Shown here: positions 22,076 through 34,163 of the stretch, piece by piece | Layout of the letters: every line of letters begins with the position of its first letter | Position numbering within the stretch: the first letter of the stretch is position 1 | Source of the DNA: Liquidambar formosana | Lineage: Eukaryota > Streptophyta > Magnoliopsida > Saxifragales > Altingiaceae | Direction: 5' to 3' | Assembly (NCBI GenBank): GCA_039720395.1 | Contig: CM077823.1 | Coordinates: 7,678,909-7,742,908, forward strand | DNA: 64,000 nt | Notes under the pieces: generated by a model | What the model saw: the letters and a program-made list of their open reading frames with translations, nothing else | Databases searched by the model: none | What the model was told of the DNA's origin: nothing | Made by a program: the position numbers and the translations under genes

Positions 22076-22403
22076 GTCACCAGATCTAAAGAAAAGCCTC
22101 TCTTTCTTTGAATGAGTCTCTCACAAATTCACGGCACACCAAAGTCTTCATCTAATTGTGAAAACAATTCATTTCCTATATATATATATATAACAAGATT
22201 ATAATCAGTACATGAAGACAACAAAATAGGAAGATCAATACATTCAAATCTACAAAAAAAACAACAAAACAAAAAAAAAAAAAAAATGATTGTTTTCACA
22301 AAACATACCAGTAAGTTGGATGTCCTCCGAATGTTGTGATTCATTAGAAGACTCATCATTGTCATTTACATTTTTTCTACAAAATAGGAAACTCATTTAT
22401 CAC

Positions 22404-22436
<33 letters not shown>

Positions 22437-22520
22437 AAAAATGGCTTTGGACTTTTACAAAAAAAATGAAAACTCATTTATTTCATACCAATAAGTTTAA
22501 ATAAAGTCATACCGATTATA

Positions 22521-24690
22521 TTACCCATGACGATCACATCCACGACAAAGTCTACCTTTAATATCTTTGGAATTTTCTCTAAATGGCTTCAATCTCTTGC
22601 CACATCCCTTCGCCTTCACTTGGATTGGTTTATTAATGACCCGCTTTTCTGAACCATTCTTTTTCTTGATTGCTACCATTGAAGAAACACTTCTACTTTC
22701 ATTTAGTACTTTAGTTTTCTCCACTGTTCCTTCCACTGCATTTCTCAAAATGTCAGCACCTTCTTCCAAAAGAAAGGCGTTATCAATTGCAACTAAAGAT
22801 ATAGATGAGTGAGCTGTGCATGCCTCATCACTATTGAATTCCCAATCCCATGATTGAAATCAAGTACATTACCCCAATTTCTACCAGCTTTTGAGCTTCT
22901 TATCCATCTGTGTAAAATATATTTATCTGGTAAAAATAAGACTTGGCTTATTCAAAGATAAGCCAAAATATGTTTACATGGGACTCTTTCAAAGTCAAAA
23001 AACCAACAACTACACCTTGCAAGACATGATCTCTTATCATACACAACTTGTTTGACTTTAAAATTCTCTTGCTCAATATCCTCAATCATATAAATAATTT
23101 CATTAGCATCTTCATTAACAAGTTTAACCACATAAGCATTACTTTTTAATAACTCTTCTTGAAAAGTAAAGAAAATTTTTTTTGTATACACACCAACCAT
23201 TTGTCTCTCCATAGGCATTCTTACATTCAAAACTGGTTGTTCATTAACATCACCATGATCAACAACAAGCTCTCCGTGCCGTTGGTGCCTAACTGCCAAA
23301 TTGAACCGAGTTATAAAATCCATCAAAAAATGTCTTTTATTAACATATTTTTTTAAAAAAAGAGTGTGAACTTTCAGTTCTTTGACTACTCGACATTCCA
23401 GCAGAAAATATGTTATTAAAATAAGCTGGGACCTACTTGTGACGAATTTTAAACATGGTCAATAGCCAATCATGCTTCTCCAAAGAACTTTTTTCTAAAA
23501 CATTCTTCCACTTTTTTTCAAACTCTTCAAGAGTCTCAGAATTGTATACAGCATCATAAAAGTCAGCTTTGTAATCTCGATGATTGATTGCTCCAATCTT
23601 CTCTTTAAATTTATTCATGATGTGCCATATACAAAAGCGATGGTGAGTATCCGGGAGAACTTCAGCAATGGCTTTTGCCATGGCAGGATCTTGGTTTAGG
23701 ATCTTGGTCAGTAATAATGAGTTAGGGTGGACCTTTTACCATAGCCTTCAACCATGTTTTAAAGAGCCAAACAAACGCTTCATATTTTTCTTTATTTAAA
23801 AATCCACCCCCAAATATTATTGTCTGACCATGATGGTTAACCCCCATCAAAGGAGCAAAAACCATATAATATTTATTGGTGTTGTAAGTGGTATCGAACA
23901 CAACCACATCACCAAAATATGTATGATGTTGTTGATATGGGATCAGCCCAAAAACAACAAATCATCCTATCTTCTTCATCTTTCTAATACTTGAAGTGAA
24001 ATAAAGGATTCTTTTCTTTTTCTCAATTGAATAATTCAAATAAACTCTCAGCATCATATCCCTTCATTTCTTCTCCTATATCTCTTTTATGGTTTCTCAA
24101 ATCCCTCTCTGCAAACCCCACATTTTCAATTCCCCCATATTGAACTTCCACTATACGTAGTTGTTGGCAAGTAGGTACATTTGCCGCTACATAATTACTA
24201 AAGAATGCCTTCTTTACAGGATTAACCTCTCGGAATGATGGTAATAAGTGTACTACTTTTCTTGGAGTTGCAAGTACGTGATTGTGCTCCTCGACAAATG
24301 CACTTACAAACCACTTTGTGGCTGATTTTGGCTTTACAACACTTAACTTAGCCTTACAACTTGTTTGAAGTGACCTCTATTTCTTTCAACACTCTTCAAC
24401 TTTGATTTTCTTTCTTTATGACAAACAAATTGCTTCCAAATCAATTCATTACTGCCCTTTTCTCTTTTTAGTTGACTCTCTTCTCATGCTAAATCCTGCT
24501 TTCTTTGCATAAGCATTATAAAAAGAATAAGCTTCCACAATTGATTCAAATTCTTGTCCTATTTTAGGTTTCATATTGTTGTCAACATTGGGAATCTTTA
24601 ATATAGAAGAGGGTTCTTCCAAAACCTGGGTTCAGACGTAGCATTTGAATTAGATTCAATTAAGAGATGCTCTACATTTTCTTCAGCCAT
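22521..24690 (-). pseudogene. FAR1-related MULE transposase (broken)
   Basis: The ATG at 24690 opens MAEENVEHLLIESNSNA. Frames then show, in order: a FAR1 DNA-binding region (GQEFESIVEAYSFYNAYAKK, AGFSMRRES); VPTCQQLRIVEVQYGG; the MULE transposase core (VVFDTTYNTNKYYMVFAPL, GVNHHGQTIIFGGG, then AMAKAIAEVLPDTHHRFCIW); a SWIM zinc finger (CSCWFFDFERVPCKHILAYL, about 23010-22952); and a basic C-terminus ending GRLCRGCDRHG. The D of FDTTYNT and the H-x-x-C-x-W-H segment match the family. Several frameshifts and stops (for example after KRKGQ, after RHK near 23433, and after the SWIM finger) kill it. It starts just inside the right inverted repeat, the expected position for the element's own transposase. 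Confidence 0.85.
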
Positions 24691-24850
24691 TGAGCTATAA
24701 ATGAGAGTAAATTTTAAAAAAGTTTACCAAAAAAAAGAGAGTAAATCAAAATAGTTTACATACCATGGAGTCAATGATTCATATTAGCTATCATCAAACA
24801 TAAGGGATGGCAAACACAATTGTATAACACAATCCTAACGTAGTTATGAA

Positions 24851-26306
24851 ATCTGAACCATAAAAACACAAACATAATTTTAAAATAATTTCAATTAATG
24901 AAACTGTTAAACCAAGTTTTTGTAAGTAGACTGATTTTATCCATTAAGAAGGTATGATCTTTAGGATGCTATTCTAATAGTAATTCTGATAGATTTTTAT
25001 TATAAATATTTAATATTTATTTTTCAATAAGTTGAGCATAGAACTAAGTTCTGTGTTGTTCATTTAATGTTTCCTTCAAGTGACTATTAAACCAATAGTT
25101 ATATATCTAAACAGTGGTGAGAGTTATGATGCTGATCGAAAGGAGTGGGTGGTGAGTTCATTTCCTTCGGTTTTTTGGATGCCCTATAGAAAATGATAAA
25201 GCGTAAATCAATCCTTTAAATTGGAGTATATCAAGTGAACAGAGTCACTACAAACAATTTAAATTCATAAAAAATAATAGTAAATTATTGAACAACATTC
25301 AGCAATGGAGTTAGAAATTTTTGGGTATGTGTAAATTATTATTTTAAGAAAAAAAAAATCATATTGAGGTTACTTGCAAGATCCTTTTTTTTTAATGTAG
25401 AAAGAGAAAATGGCAAAAAAAAAGGGGGGGGGGGTTATAAGCCCTAAAAAAAATGGCATGTTTTAGCAGGGCAAAAGAAAAATAAAAATTCCAGATCTAT
25501 AGGTAGAGTGCCCTTACCAGTGATAACTGGTAATCTCTTGTTTCGTCGCCGACGAGAAGGAGGTTGCACTCAACTGAGGAGAGAAACGGGATGAAAAAAG
25601 AAAAAAAAAAATGAGAACATAAGAAAGAGAGAGAGAGAAACAGCTAAATGAGAAGAGGAGAGAGAAGTTACCATTGTTGAGTTTGCTCCGGTGATGGAAG
25701 TTTGCTCTGGCGATGGTAGATTTCAGTGAGGTTAGTGAGAGAGAGAGAGGGCAACCAAAAAGGTTCTTCAGCTTATGAATGAAGAATGAATAATCAAAGT
25801 GCTGATGAATGAAGAATGAATAAAAAAGTTTAAAATTTTGATCTTGCTATTATTACGTTCCGCGCACACTTTTTCCAAAGAATGGAAAAAGGTGGAAAAA
25901 GGCTACCACTCTAAAAAGGTTTTTAACTTTCCTTGGGCATTCCCTAGCCGTTGGATGATATCCAATGCTTGCAATTCAATTTGTCTCGGAACAGCCAAAC
26001 GGACCATCCCGGATTCAATCAACTCTGTATAACATATATAAATATATATATGATTATATATATAATTATATGTTTATATTAATATATTATACTCCATATA
26101 TAAGTATTATTGAGTAAATAATAATACTTTCAATAAAGTTATTACCTTTTACAAAATAAAAAATAAAAAAAATACTGAGAACTGGACCATTTTTCTTGAT
26201 CCGGTCCAATACAATTTTCAATTCGATTCCGGTCCAATATTTGAGGTCCCGAATTAATTCTGTCCTATCGATATATACCCCTGGCCCGGACCGATTTGCA
26301 CCCCTA
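24851..26306. repeat. Right terminal inverted repeat of the 12.6-kb element
   Basis: Inverse of 13685-14836, lengthened by AT-rich and homopolymer insertions (for example A9-G11 at about 25416-25435). Matching segments include AATAGTTATATATCTAAACA near 25093, GGAGTGGGTGGTGAGTTCAT at 25141 and CAAAGTGCTGATGAATGAAG at 25796. It ends TTTGCACCCCTA at 26306. Confidence 0.8.
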
Positions 26307-26314
26307 CTTGTAGT

Positions 26315-27328
26315 AGTGTAAATATCATATAGCTTGTTATATTGAATGCTAGGTCTGCCCTGATAGTGTGAACTGAAGTGGCATCAAGTAATTGGTCAAA
26401 GCATAAAACTTTCTTCCTATGTAGAGAGGGCTGCAATCAACTTATATATGGTGCAAAGCTTTTTACTTTTAGACCCCTCAATATCCTTTAAGATGAATTA
26501 TATATTGCCAATCCAACCGTTGGATTAGATAATCCCCATGTACGTATCAAATCTCAAATATATGAATCGGAATTCAGGAAGCATTTGATCTATAACTTAC
26601 ATTTCTTTTATAAATAAATTACTATGATTTTAAGCACTTTTTGGATGAATTGACTTGAAATTTAACATACATGACATGCAAATATGAATGGAGTATCTAT
26701 TAATCCAATGGTAGGATTTGCAAAATATTATTTTTACAAAAAAAATATTAAAGGGTGTAAAGTGTCAATGAATCCCTCCCCATGTAGAGAAATAGAATAT
26801 TTACATCTTTTTTTCCCCTTCCCCACCCCCTTTTTTCGCGCGGGAGGGAGCATAGTTAGTAAAATACAAAACAAAGCATATGAGACAGAATACATAAAGA
26901 ATTTTTTTTTTTTTTTTTTTTTTTTTGTTGTTGTAAAAGTATCATGAAAAATTCAGCCTAGACAAATGGAAATGGAAAATAGACAAATACGAGCATATAT
27001 GGGTACAATACCAATTTTGATAAAAAAATTGGGGACCAAAAATATGAGAATATATGCTATGTTGTTTCATTAAGTATATCACTATTAATCAGCAATTTTA
27101 TCTTGTTTTTTTAAAATCTTAATCTATATATACTATTAATTAGTTTATTTTCCATAAATATTTTCAGTTTTTGTCATAACATCATATGAAATATGAAATA
27201 TGGTCTGTCTAGCAAACGAGTAGATTCAATCATGTAATCCATAACAAACCCTAGTGGATTAAGGAGATAGAATATTACAGTGGAAAACTTGGAAATTAAA
27301 TCTTGATTTCATAAAATAAGGATAAATA
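26315..27328. other. Non-coding stretch
   Basis: No supported gene. A 60-codon minus-strand frame at about 26254-26436 crosses the element boundary and has no recognised similarity. A T run occupies about 26901-26926. Confidence 0.5.
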
Positions 27329-28385
27329 TCAAAGATTTACAATCCCTCTATGCTTAGTCTCCCCACTCCCTTTGAAGAGTACGTACAAAGAAGAAAAGAA
27401 ATTAAAATTTTCATTGACTATCTGCCCATGCTCCTTAACTACCACACCATTCTCAACATCCAAACTCCTAATGAAATTTTTCTTCCTTTTACCACTTGCA
27501 ACTTTATGCAAAAATTTGGTGTTATGATCTCCTTTTAATTATCTCACCGGCCCTAGCCTTTTGACACCACGGAATTTCCCCTTTGAAAACAATTTCTTGA
27601 AATTTTTCCTTAAGCTCTTTCTTCTCTATCTCTTCTTAGATCACCAGTCAACACATGTTTCAAAATGATCTTGCACATCAATTCTTTTGGATATATATAG
27701 AAGCTTTTAATTCTCTAATATCACCAAAAACCTCCTTATTCCATTCCTTAATTTTATGCTTTGTCCATTTCAACCTTTGCATAAACTTGAAACCTTCCCA
27801 TCCCTAAACCGAGCTTTCATTCCACCAACCTTCAAAGCATCAACAAACTATGCTCTAACCACATATTCTCAAACCTAAAAAGGCTAGGATCCCAATTGAA
27901 GTAACCACTCTCTAACACAATTGGACAATGATCCAAAACTACTCTGTGTAGTGCCTCTTGAGTAAGATTAGGGTACAAGTCCTCCCACTCTACTCAAAAA
28001 AGGAACCTATATATCCAACTTGTTACACACCAAATTTTCTTGCACGTTTACCAAGTAAAATTAGCTTTAGAGAAAAGGTAGATCTCAAATGATACACTCT
28101 TCCAATTTTTCCTACATTACCCTTATGACATTAAAATCACCTTTAAAGCACCATTTTGGGCTGCATAACTCATGTAAGCTAAAAGGCTCTTCCCAAAATG
28201 CCTCTCTCTAACCAGTCTTATTTGGACCATAGACTCCTGATAACCATCACTTACTGTTTTCTACCATCTGAACTTGACCGGATGATAATGAAAAACTCCA
28301 AACACACCACCTCTAATGCTGATACAAACCTCTCATCCCAAATAATCAAAACCCCTCCCAACCAAGCGAGTTGAGAGTTCAGAGA
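27329..28385 (-). pseudogene. L1-type LINE ORF2 endonuclease / N-terminal RT linker relic
   Basis: From 28385 downward the decayed frames show GVLIIWDERFVSALEV-like sequence of the AP-endonuclease, then SLFRFENMWLEHS after DHCPIVLESGYFNWDPSLF, the conserved SDHxPI region at the end of the endonuclease domain. The last open part reads HKVASGKRKKNFIRSLDVEN and VNENFNFFSSLY, which is the linker just before the reverse transcriptase. Many stops interrupt it. The RT itself is absent below 27329. Confidence 0.6.
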
Positions 28386-29439
28386 GAACTTTTGTTCTCA
28401 CAAGTGTTATGTACGTACCATTTACATATGATGGTCAATTTCACATTTTTATATGTATAATTTTTAAACTAATTATTTTCGTCAAATAATTTTAGTTGCT
28501 TGAAAACATTAATTAGATGGTTAAGTTTTTTATTTTTCTTCCTTTTATTTCTTAAACTTGATGAACCAAGTGAGCCCATAAAATGATAAAACTTGGTCCC
28601 CTTTTGCACTAACGTGGACCAAAAAAAAGATTTTTTTAAAATTTTGAGAGGTAGATGATTAATTGATTGCTTAACAGTTACTTAATTAAGTGATTAATTA
28701 GAAATCTAAGAGAGAGAATAGTAAAATAAATGTCAAGAGAAAAGGAATAAAAAAATTTAAAAATCATTTAGTGTTTTAGTGACCAATAAGGAACGTAACA
28801 GTTTGTAACCTGTAGCATTTATAGTTTAAAAATAAAAAATAATATTGATTCCTAAATATCTTTTTTAAATCATGTGACTACTAATTAAGAGTCTAAGATG
28901 GTACACATTCAAAAATATTATAAAAATTATTATTATTATTATTATTTACACGTGATGCATGCACAACACAATGCAGTGTGCAATGAGATTTTATTCACAA
29001 AAAGTGTTTCTAACTAACAATGCATACTTCATGAGTTCATGTTACAAAGCCATATGTTCAAAAATTACACATAAAATCAATTGTGAATTGTGAAAAAAAA
29101 AATGCAATACAGTTTCATGACCAAAGAAAATTTTGGGGAAAAAAATGAAAATAGAAGATGATACTGTGAATTGATCATGAAATTCAAAACATGGTAGGAA
29201 ATTTGCGAGGAAAAAAAAACCATTATGTAGTAATAGTACATGAAATCTACACCCAAAAAAAAAAAAAAAATGAAACTAACAATGCCAAGAGGAATGTAAC
29301 TGTACACCATACATTAAATTGTAGATGAAAAGGGCAAAAAGAAATTAACAATATATGAAATTCCCCCCCCCCCCCCCAAAAAAAAAGAAAAAGAAAAAGA
29401 AAAAAAATACATGCAACTTACCATGTTTTAAAATATCTC
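28386..29439. other. Non-coding AT-rich stretch
   Basis: No gene seen. Contains an ATT microsatellite (about 28928-28946), several A runs, and a C15-A9 compound homopolymer at 29363-29386. Confidence 0.5.
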
Positions 29440-30352
29440 TACACCATACATGAAGTTATATGGAAGGAAACTGTATATGAATTGTAGCTATATTAGAGAT
29501 GTTTGGAGTACTGTAGAAGGAATTCCTAATGAGGATGTAGATAATATAGTCGATTGGGTGGAAAATATTCGGAAAAAAATTAGTAAGAATGAGAAAAGTA
29601 TGAGTAAGACAATGGAAAGAATAGCAAACTTACTTTGGCAAATTTGGTGTGCTAGAAATAAAGTTATTTTTAGAAATGATACTTTTAATAAATTTTTAGT
29701 TATTGAATGAGCAACAATTCTTTTTTCTAATTTTGCTTTGGATAATACTAACCTTCAGTCTACTGGCTTTATAAATAGGATGCAAAAGAAAAAGAAGAAA
29801 ATTACAAGATTTATTCGTTGGATTCCTCCAGATGAAGGGTGGTTTAAATTGAACTTTAATGGTTCAGTTAAAAATAAAAAAGGCGCAACTGGTTATATTA
29901 TTAGATATAGTTATGGTAAGCCTATTATCATGCAATCCGTTTGATTTGATGATGATACAACAGTGTCTAAAATAGAAGCGACTGCACTTTGGAATGGTCT
30001 TCTTCTTGCACAAGGAAAAGGAATTAAAAGAATTTATTTAGAAGGGGATGCTAATATTGTCATTAATAGTATTAGTAAGTCACAAAGTTGCCCTTCGAAG
30101 ATTTATAGTATTTTAAATGATTGTATGAAGATTATTTTAGAGTGTAATATGGAAGTTAAAATAAATCATGTTTATAGTGAAGGAAATCAAGCTGCTGATT
30201 TCTTAGCTAATTTAGGTTATATAATTAAAGGTAATTAGATTTGGAATTCTAATTTCCCAAGAGAAATTTTAAGTATTCTTTGGGAAGATGTTATCAGTAA
30301 ATCTAGTCCACGTTGGTGTTGACATGTTCTCTTCTACCAAAAAAAAAAAAAA
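29440..30352 (+). pseudogene. 5'-truncated LINE: ORF2 RNase H domain and 3' tail
   Basis: One reading frame runs from 29450 to 30238 with two in-frame TGA codons (29708-29710 and 29942-29944). It reads ERIANLLWQIWCARNKVIFR, then PPDEGWFKLNFNGSVKNKKG (RNase H start; the usual D is N), then SKIEATALWNGLLLAQGKGI, LEGDANIVINSIS and YSEGNQAADFLANLGY. These are the E, D and terminal D-bearing motifs of LINE RNase H. An A-rich tail follows at 30340-30352. Upstream zinc-finger and RT parts are missing, as expected for a 5'-truncated insertion. Confidence 0.75.
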
Positions 30353-30876
30353 GAAATCCCTCAGTTGAAAAAAGAAAAACCCGGCCCATTACGTCACAAT
30401 ATACAAAATTTATGACAAATAAAAATAAATATAAAAAAAGGGGGGTTATTAAGTCTAAAGTTTTCAAGATTTTAAACCCTTCGGGCTTCTACACTCCACT
30501 GATCGCTAAAGCGGGCTTGACGATGCCAATAAAGGGAATGGCTGTTGGAACCCCCATTTTTATCACCCCCACCACCTATCTTTTAAATTTTTAAGGTTTA
30601 ATGCAAAATATAAAAGGTTTTTACGAAAATCGGTCACGATGTCCACTAGAAAACATCATTTTGAACAATTTTGTAGAAAATTTTTTTTTCCAAATCTTTC
30701 GTTTAAGTACAGTTTTTAGCCATTTATAACTTTTATTTCTTTTTTTTTTTACCAAAAAGTCTATTTATACCATAAATTTTATAAAAACTTTCTCTTGCAA
30801 AGTTATTCAAAATGATGTTTTCTAGTAGACGTCACGACTAATTTTTGTAAAATCCTTTTACCTTTTTCATGAAATC

Positions 30877-31268
30877 TGATGTGGGGGAAAAATACCACCC
30901 ATTATAGGGATGACTCGTGGACTCCAAATAAAGTAATATTTTAATTATGCAATTATTTATTCTTAAATTAAGGGATTGATGTTATCAATTTGAGTTCAAT
31001 TCTACCTCAAATATCAAGTCCTACTAGGACTCTACCTCTTAATCTGATTAGGAGTAAGACACCCACTAGAAGTAGGGAGCTCTAGACCATACAAGGTAGG
31101 TTCAACTCATGTTTTCTATTCCATGCTTACTTTCTGATCACTGACTTAGCATCGGAGGGGCTCCCGCTGGTCACCCACCGGTCGCCTGAGCCTTATTTTG
31201 CAAGTATAGTCGAAGAGGACGTGAGGTCACGTAGATCTTGATTATTGGTGAGTTTTTTGTTATAAACA
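30877..31268 (+). repeat. 5' LTR (392 bp)
   Basis: TG...CA ended. Compared with the 3' LTR it has about 50 extra bases around 31084-31133 (starting near TAGACCATACAAGGTAGG) and scattered substitutions. Confidence 0.9.
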
Positions 31269-31271
31269 TTT

Positions 31272-31289
31272 TGGCGCCGTCTATGGGAA
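31272..31289 (+). promoter_or_regulatory. Primer binding site
   Basis: TGGCGCCGTCTATGGGAA lies 3 bases after the 5' LTR. The TGGCGCCG start complements the 3' end of plant tRNAs ending CGGCGCCA, such as tRNA-Asp. This primer is common in Ty3/gypsy-type elements, so it hints at the helper superfamily. Confidence 0.65.
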
Positions 31290-34163
31290 ACAGAACAAAA
31301 AGCCTTTTTATTTTCTTCCAAAAAATAACTCCGGTGGATGCTCTCGCAGTCACCATGTATTACCTGATGTGCCTTCCTGTTTCCGCCCCCTCTCATGAGT
31401 TGTAGCCAATCTACCACGTCGCATGACTACCAGCCCAGAATGATGCACCTAGCCCACAAGCTTCATCTCTCATCTACTATTATGTATAGCTCTTCGATCA
31501 ATCACAAAAGAATTGGTCATGGGTTTTGCTCATCGCGCGATTTGATTCTGTTCATAATCTGGTTGGGAATTGAAATCCATTCCATGATTGCTACTACACG
31601 TAAGTATTTACCGCCGGGGTCTTTACCATTTCTGTGCCACCACACATTCCGCTATTGCACCACCTACAAAAATTGACCTGGAGCATACATCGCTTCCAAC
31701 ACGGAATCAACCTTCTTGGTAAATTCGCTGGGGTAACAAGGAGCTACCCATTGTGCTAACCAAGATTCACGTCGTGGGCTTTCGGATTGTGATTCGGAAA
31801 AGAAAAAAAAAAAAAAAAGAAGAATCCCACAAAGTTACATGTCACCATCATGGCTTCAACACTATAATTGCAGCAATGTTACGATTTCTCCAAACTGGGA
31901 ACTCCATGGTGATGACCATTTAAGTGTTCAACCACACACCCCAATGGCTACCTTCTACATAAATTTGAGGGAAGTGTTCTCACCATTTATAAATTTTTTT
32001 GGGCTATTATTTATTCTCCAATCTCTAGACAGCATGCCACCTGTTCGGTGGAATGCTCAACCCATTTGCCATGTTAAGGAGTTATGCAAAAGATAAATAA
32101 ATAAATAAATAAGAGAGGCAGGGAGACAAATTGCATAGAGGCTATCACCAAACACCTTCTATGTCTTTTCCCTTCTTTACGTCTGAACCAAAGGCAAAAC
32201 ACTATAAATATCTTTATGAAAATCTGTCTATAAGACTTTCATTCACATGTTCAAAGGGTTTGCCTAGCATCTTGTTTTTGTAACTTTTCTTCCAAACTTT
32301 TTTATTTGAATTGACTATCAATTCTAGAGAGTAGAGACTTTGAGCCCCTGATTGTCAAAACTTTTTATTGGGCTAATTACTTTAGGCCCTCTTTAACATT
32401 GACATTGAAACCCATGAAATAATTTATTTGATTTTGGCATCTTATAACAAGTGTTGTCATGAATCTTGTATAATGGTGGTCCTTATAAATGTGGAAATGT
32501 GCGACCATTCCAATTGGGCACTATTGCGCCTGGACGTCTTCCTACTATATAGTGAAGTAATTGTACTTACAAGCTCTGAGCATGAAACATGCTGCAAATT
32601 TTTGGACATATTACCACAATAACTGCTTCTTTGTTTGTGCTAGACGAACTAGTACGTCATTTGCATGGGCAGTGGCCAAATCCATGGCCATATTTGGAGT
32701 CATTTGGATTATTTGGCTCATTATTGCAGTGAATCTGGACTGATAGATCATGATCCTCTTTTATTTTTCTGCTTATTCCTAAAATCCTTTTTTATTATTT
32801 AATTTATGCTCATGGGATTTTTAGTTTGGGTTCCATCACACCCAGCCTGGGTGGTTTCCCTTGCAATATATTTTGATTTAAAAAATGAACAAGGATGCAA
32901 CGGCCTGATAGGAGAGGCCATTTCATTTTTCTTGATAGCCACGAATATCTCCTGGCTTCTAATTTCTTATAGAGCTCATGCACATGCTCCCCTGCTTGGA
33001 ATTAAGAGTAATAGATCATGGAAAGAATTATATGAAATTGATTTTGAGAATGTCAATATAGCATTCTTGTCGTCAGCTTATTTACTGTAGCCATATCATC
33101 ATGATTTTGGCCTTTTTAATTCATTCTTGCTCTTAAACTCAAGGTTTTAAAAAACTATACATAACCTATTTTGTAATGGCAAGTGGCTATGTTGACGCAT
33201 CCATCAATAAATTTCTAGTTATATATGGTTTTCTCAATTTGATGCGCTTCCAAAGGCTTCAAGAACGTGAGCTTGTTGTATGCGAATTTAGTTTGGATTC
33301 GCTTTACTGCCTAATCTCACCACTATATGACTCATTTGATCTCTTTGTTCCAACATCTAGCTTATCATTGACAAAAGTTTTATATGAGCATACGTATTTG
33401 CATTGGCAGATCGCAATAAAGCTAGTAATTTTATTGCTTACTCACCATGATCTGCAAACTTATAATTACTTGCATAGGTCTTGAAGAGTACTAACACCTT
33501 CCTTTGGCACATGCAAATAGCCAATCACGAAACATCTCACGTTTCAGCACTTTGGAGCAAAATGGGAGCATCTGCCATCGTAAACCGTGTCCAAAGAGCG
33601 CCACTAAGGCTTCTACAGGAGATGTTTTCCTAAAACCCCGGCATATCAGAATTCTACTCCATGATTCCATGTTGGCTTTATGCTTGGAAGACTTGAGCAG
33701 CAGGCGCAAACTTTTAGCCATGCCATTAATTTGGCTTAATCATTGGCTTTTCAGTTTGGTCATCAACTCCATTCGAAGTTGGGCAACCTCGATCAATACG
33801 TTACCCAATACTTAATTCGACCACTCCACCTATACTATTAAAGTGCAACTCACATGAGGCTATTTCGTGAACGCCGTTATAATTCATATGAATTATTCTA
33901 TACTACATGCAACTATCAATCATTCTGTTTATGATGCTAACGTTGGCTAAACTCATTTTTATAGTTCATTCTTATGTGTTAACGAAAACTAGTCAACACA
34001 AGCTCTTCAGCTCCAGCATCAATCAACTACAAATCTCCAACTTAAGGCTGAATTCGCCTTTTCGATTCAATTATCAACGGTCACCAGTCCATCTATTTGA
34101 ATCTCCAAGCCCTCACCAGTTGAGGCATAATCTCCAAATCCTCATAAGTTGAGGCATCTCCAA

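Larger units (their letters stand above)
18366..22110 (-). mobile_element. L1-type LINE relic, internally deleted, minus strand
   Basis: From 22075 downward come an RRM-like domain and then a DUF4283-like ORF1 domain. After a gap without endonuclease or reverse transcriptase come the RNase H C-terminus (18695-18597) and a 3' UTR ending in an A tail (T run at 18369-18381). The order ORF1 - RNase H end - tail identifies an L1-type LINE with a large internal deletion. A G-tract repeat (about 20190-21370) is inserted between the RRM and DUF4283 parts. The 5' end and target duplication are not resolved. Confidence 0.65.
13685..26306. mobile_element. 12.6-kb long-TIR transposon with FAR1/MULE transposase and GRF zinc-finger ORF
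   Basis: The ends are TAGGGGTGCAAA and TTTGCACCCCTA, followed inward by inverted arms over 1 kb long. Flanking duplications are CTTGCAGT (13677-13684) and CTTGTAGT (26307-26314), 7 of 8 matching; reading 9-10 bp gives 8/9 to 9/10 depending on end placement. Just inside the left arm is a GRF zinc-finger ORF reading right; just inside the right arm is a FAR1-type MULE transposase reading left. Convergent genes driven from long TIRs recall maize MuDR. Later insertions inside it are a hairpin element (16328-17905), a LINE (18366-22110) and a G-tract repeat within the LINE. Superfamily by transposase is Mutator; the 8-bp duplication would also suit hAT. Confidence 0.78.

Noticed and set aside
31395..34152. 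Several 60-100-codon frames inside the LTR element
   Set aside because: No gag, protease, RT, RNase H or integrase motif in any; frames are short and overlap at random.
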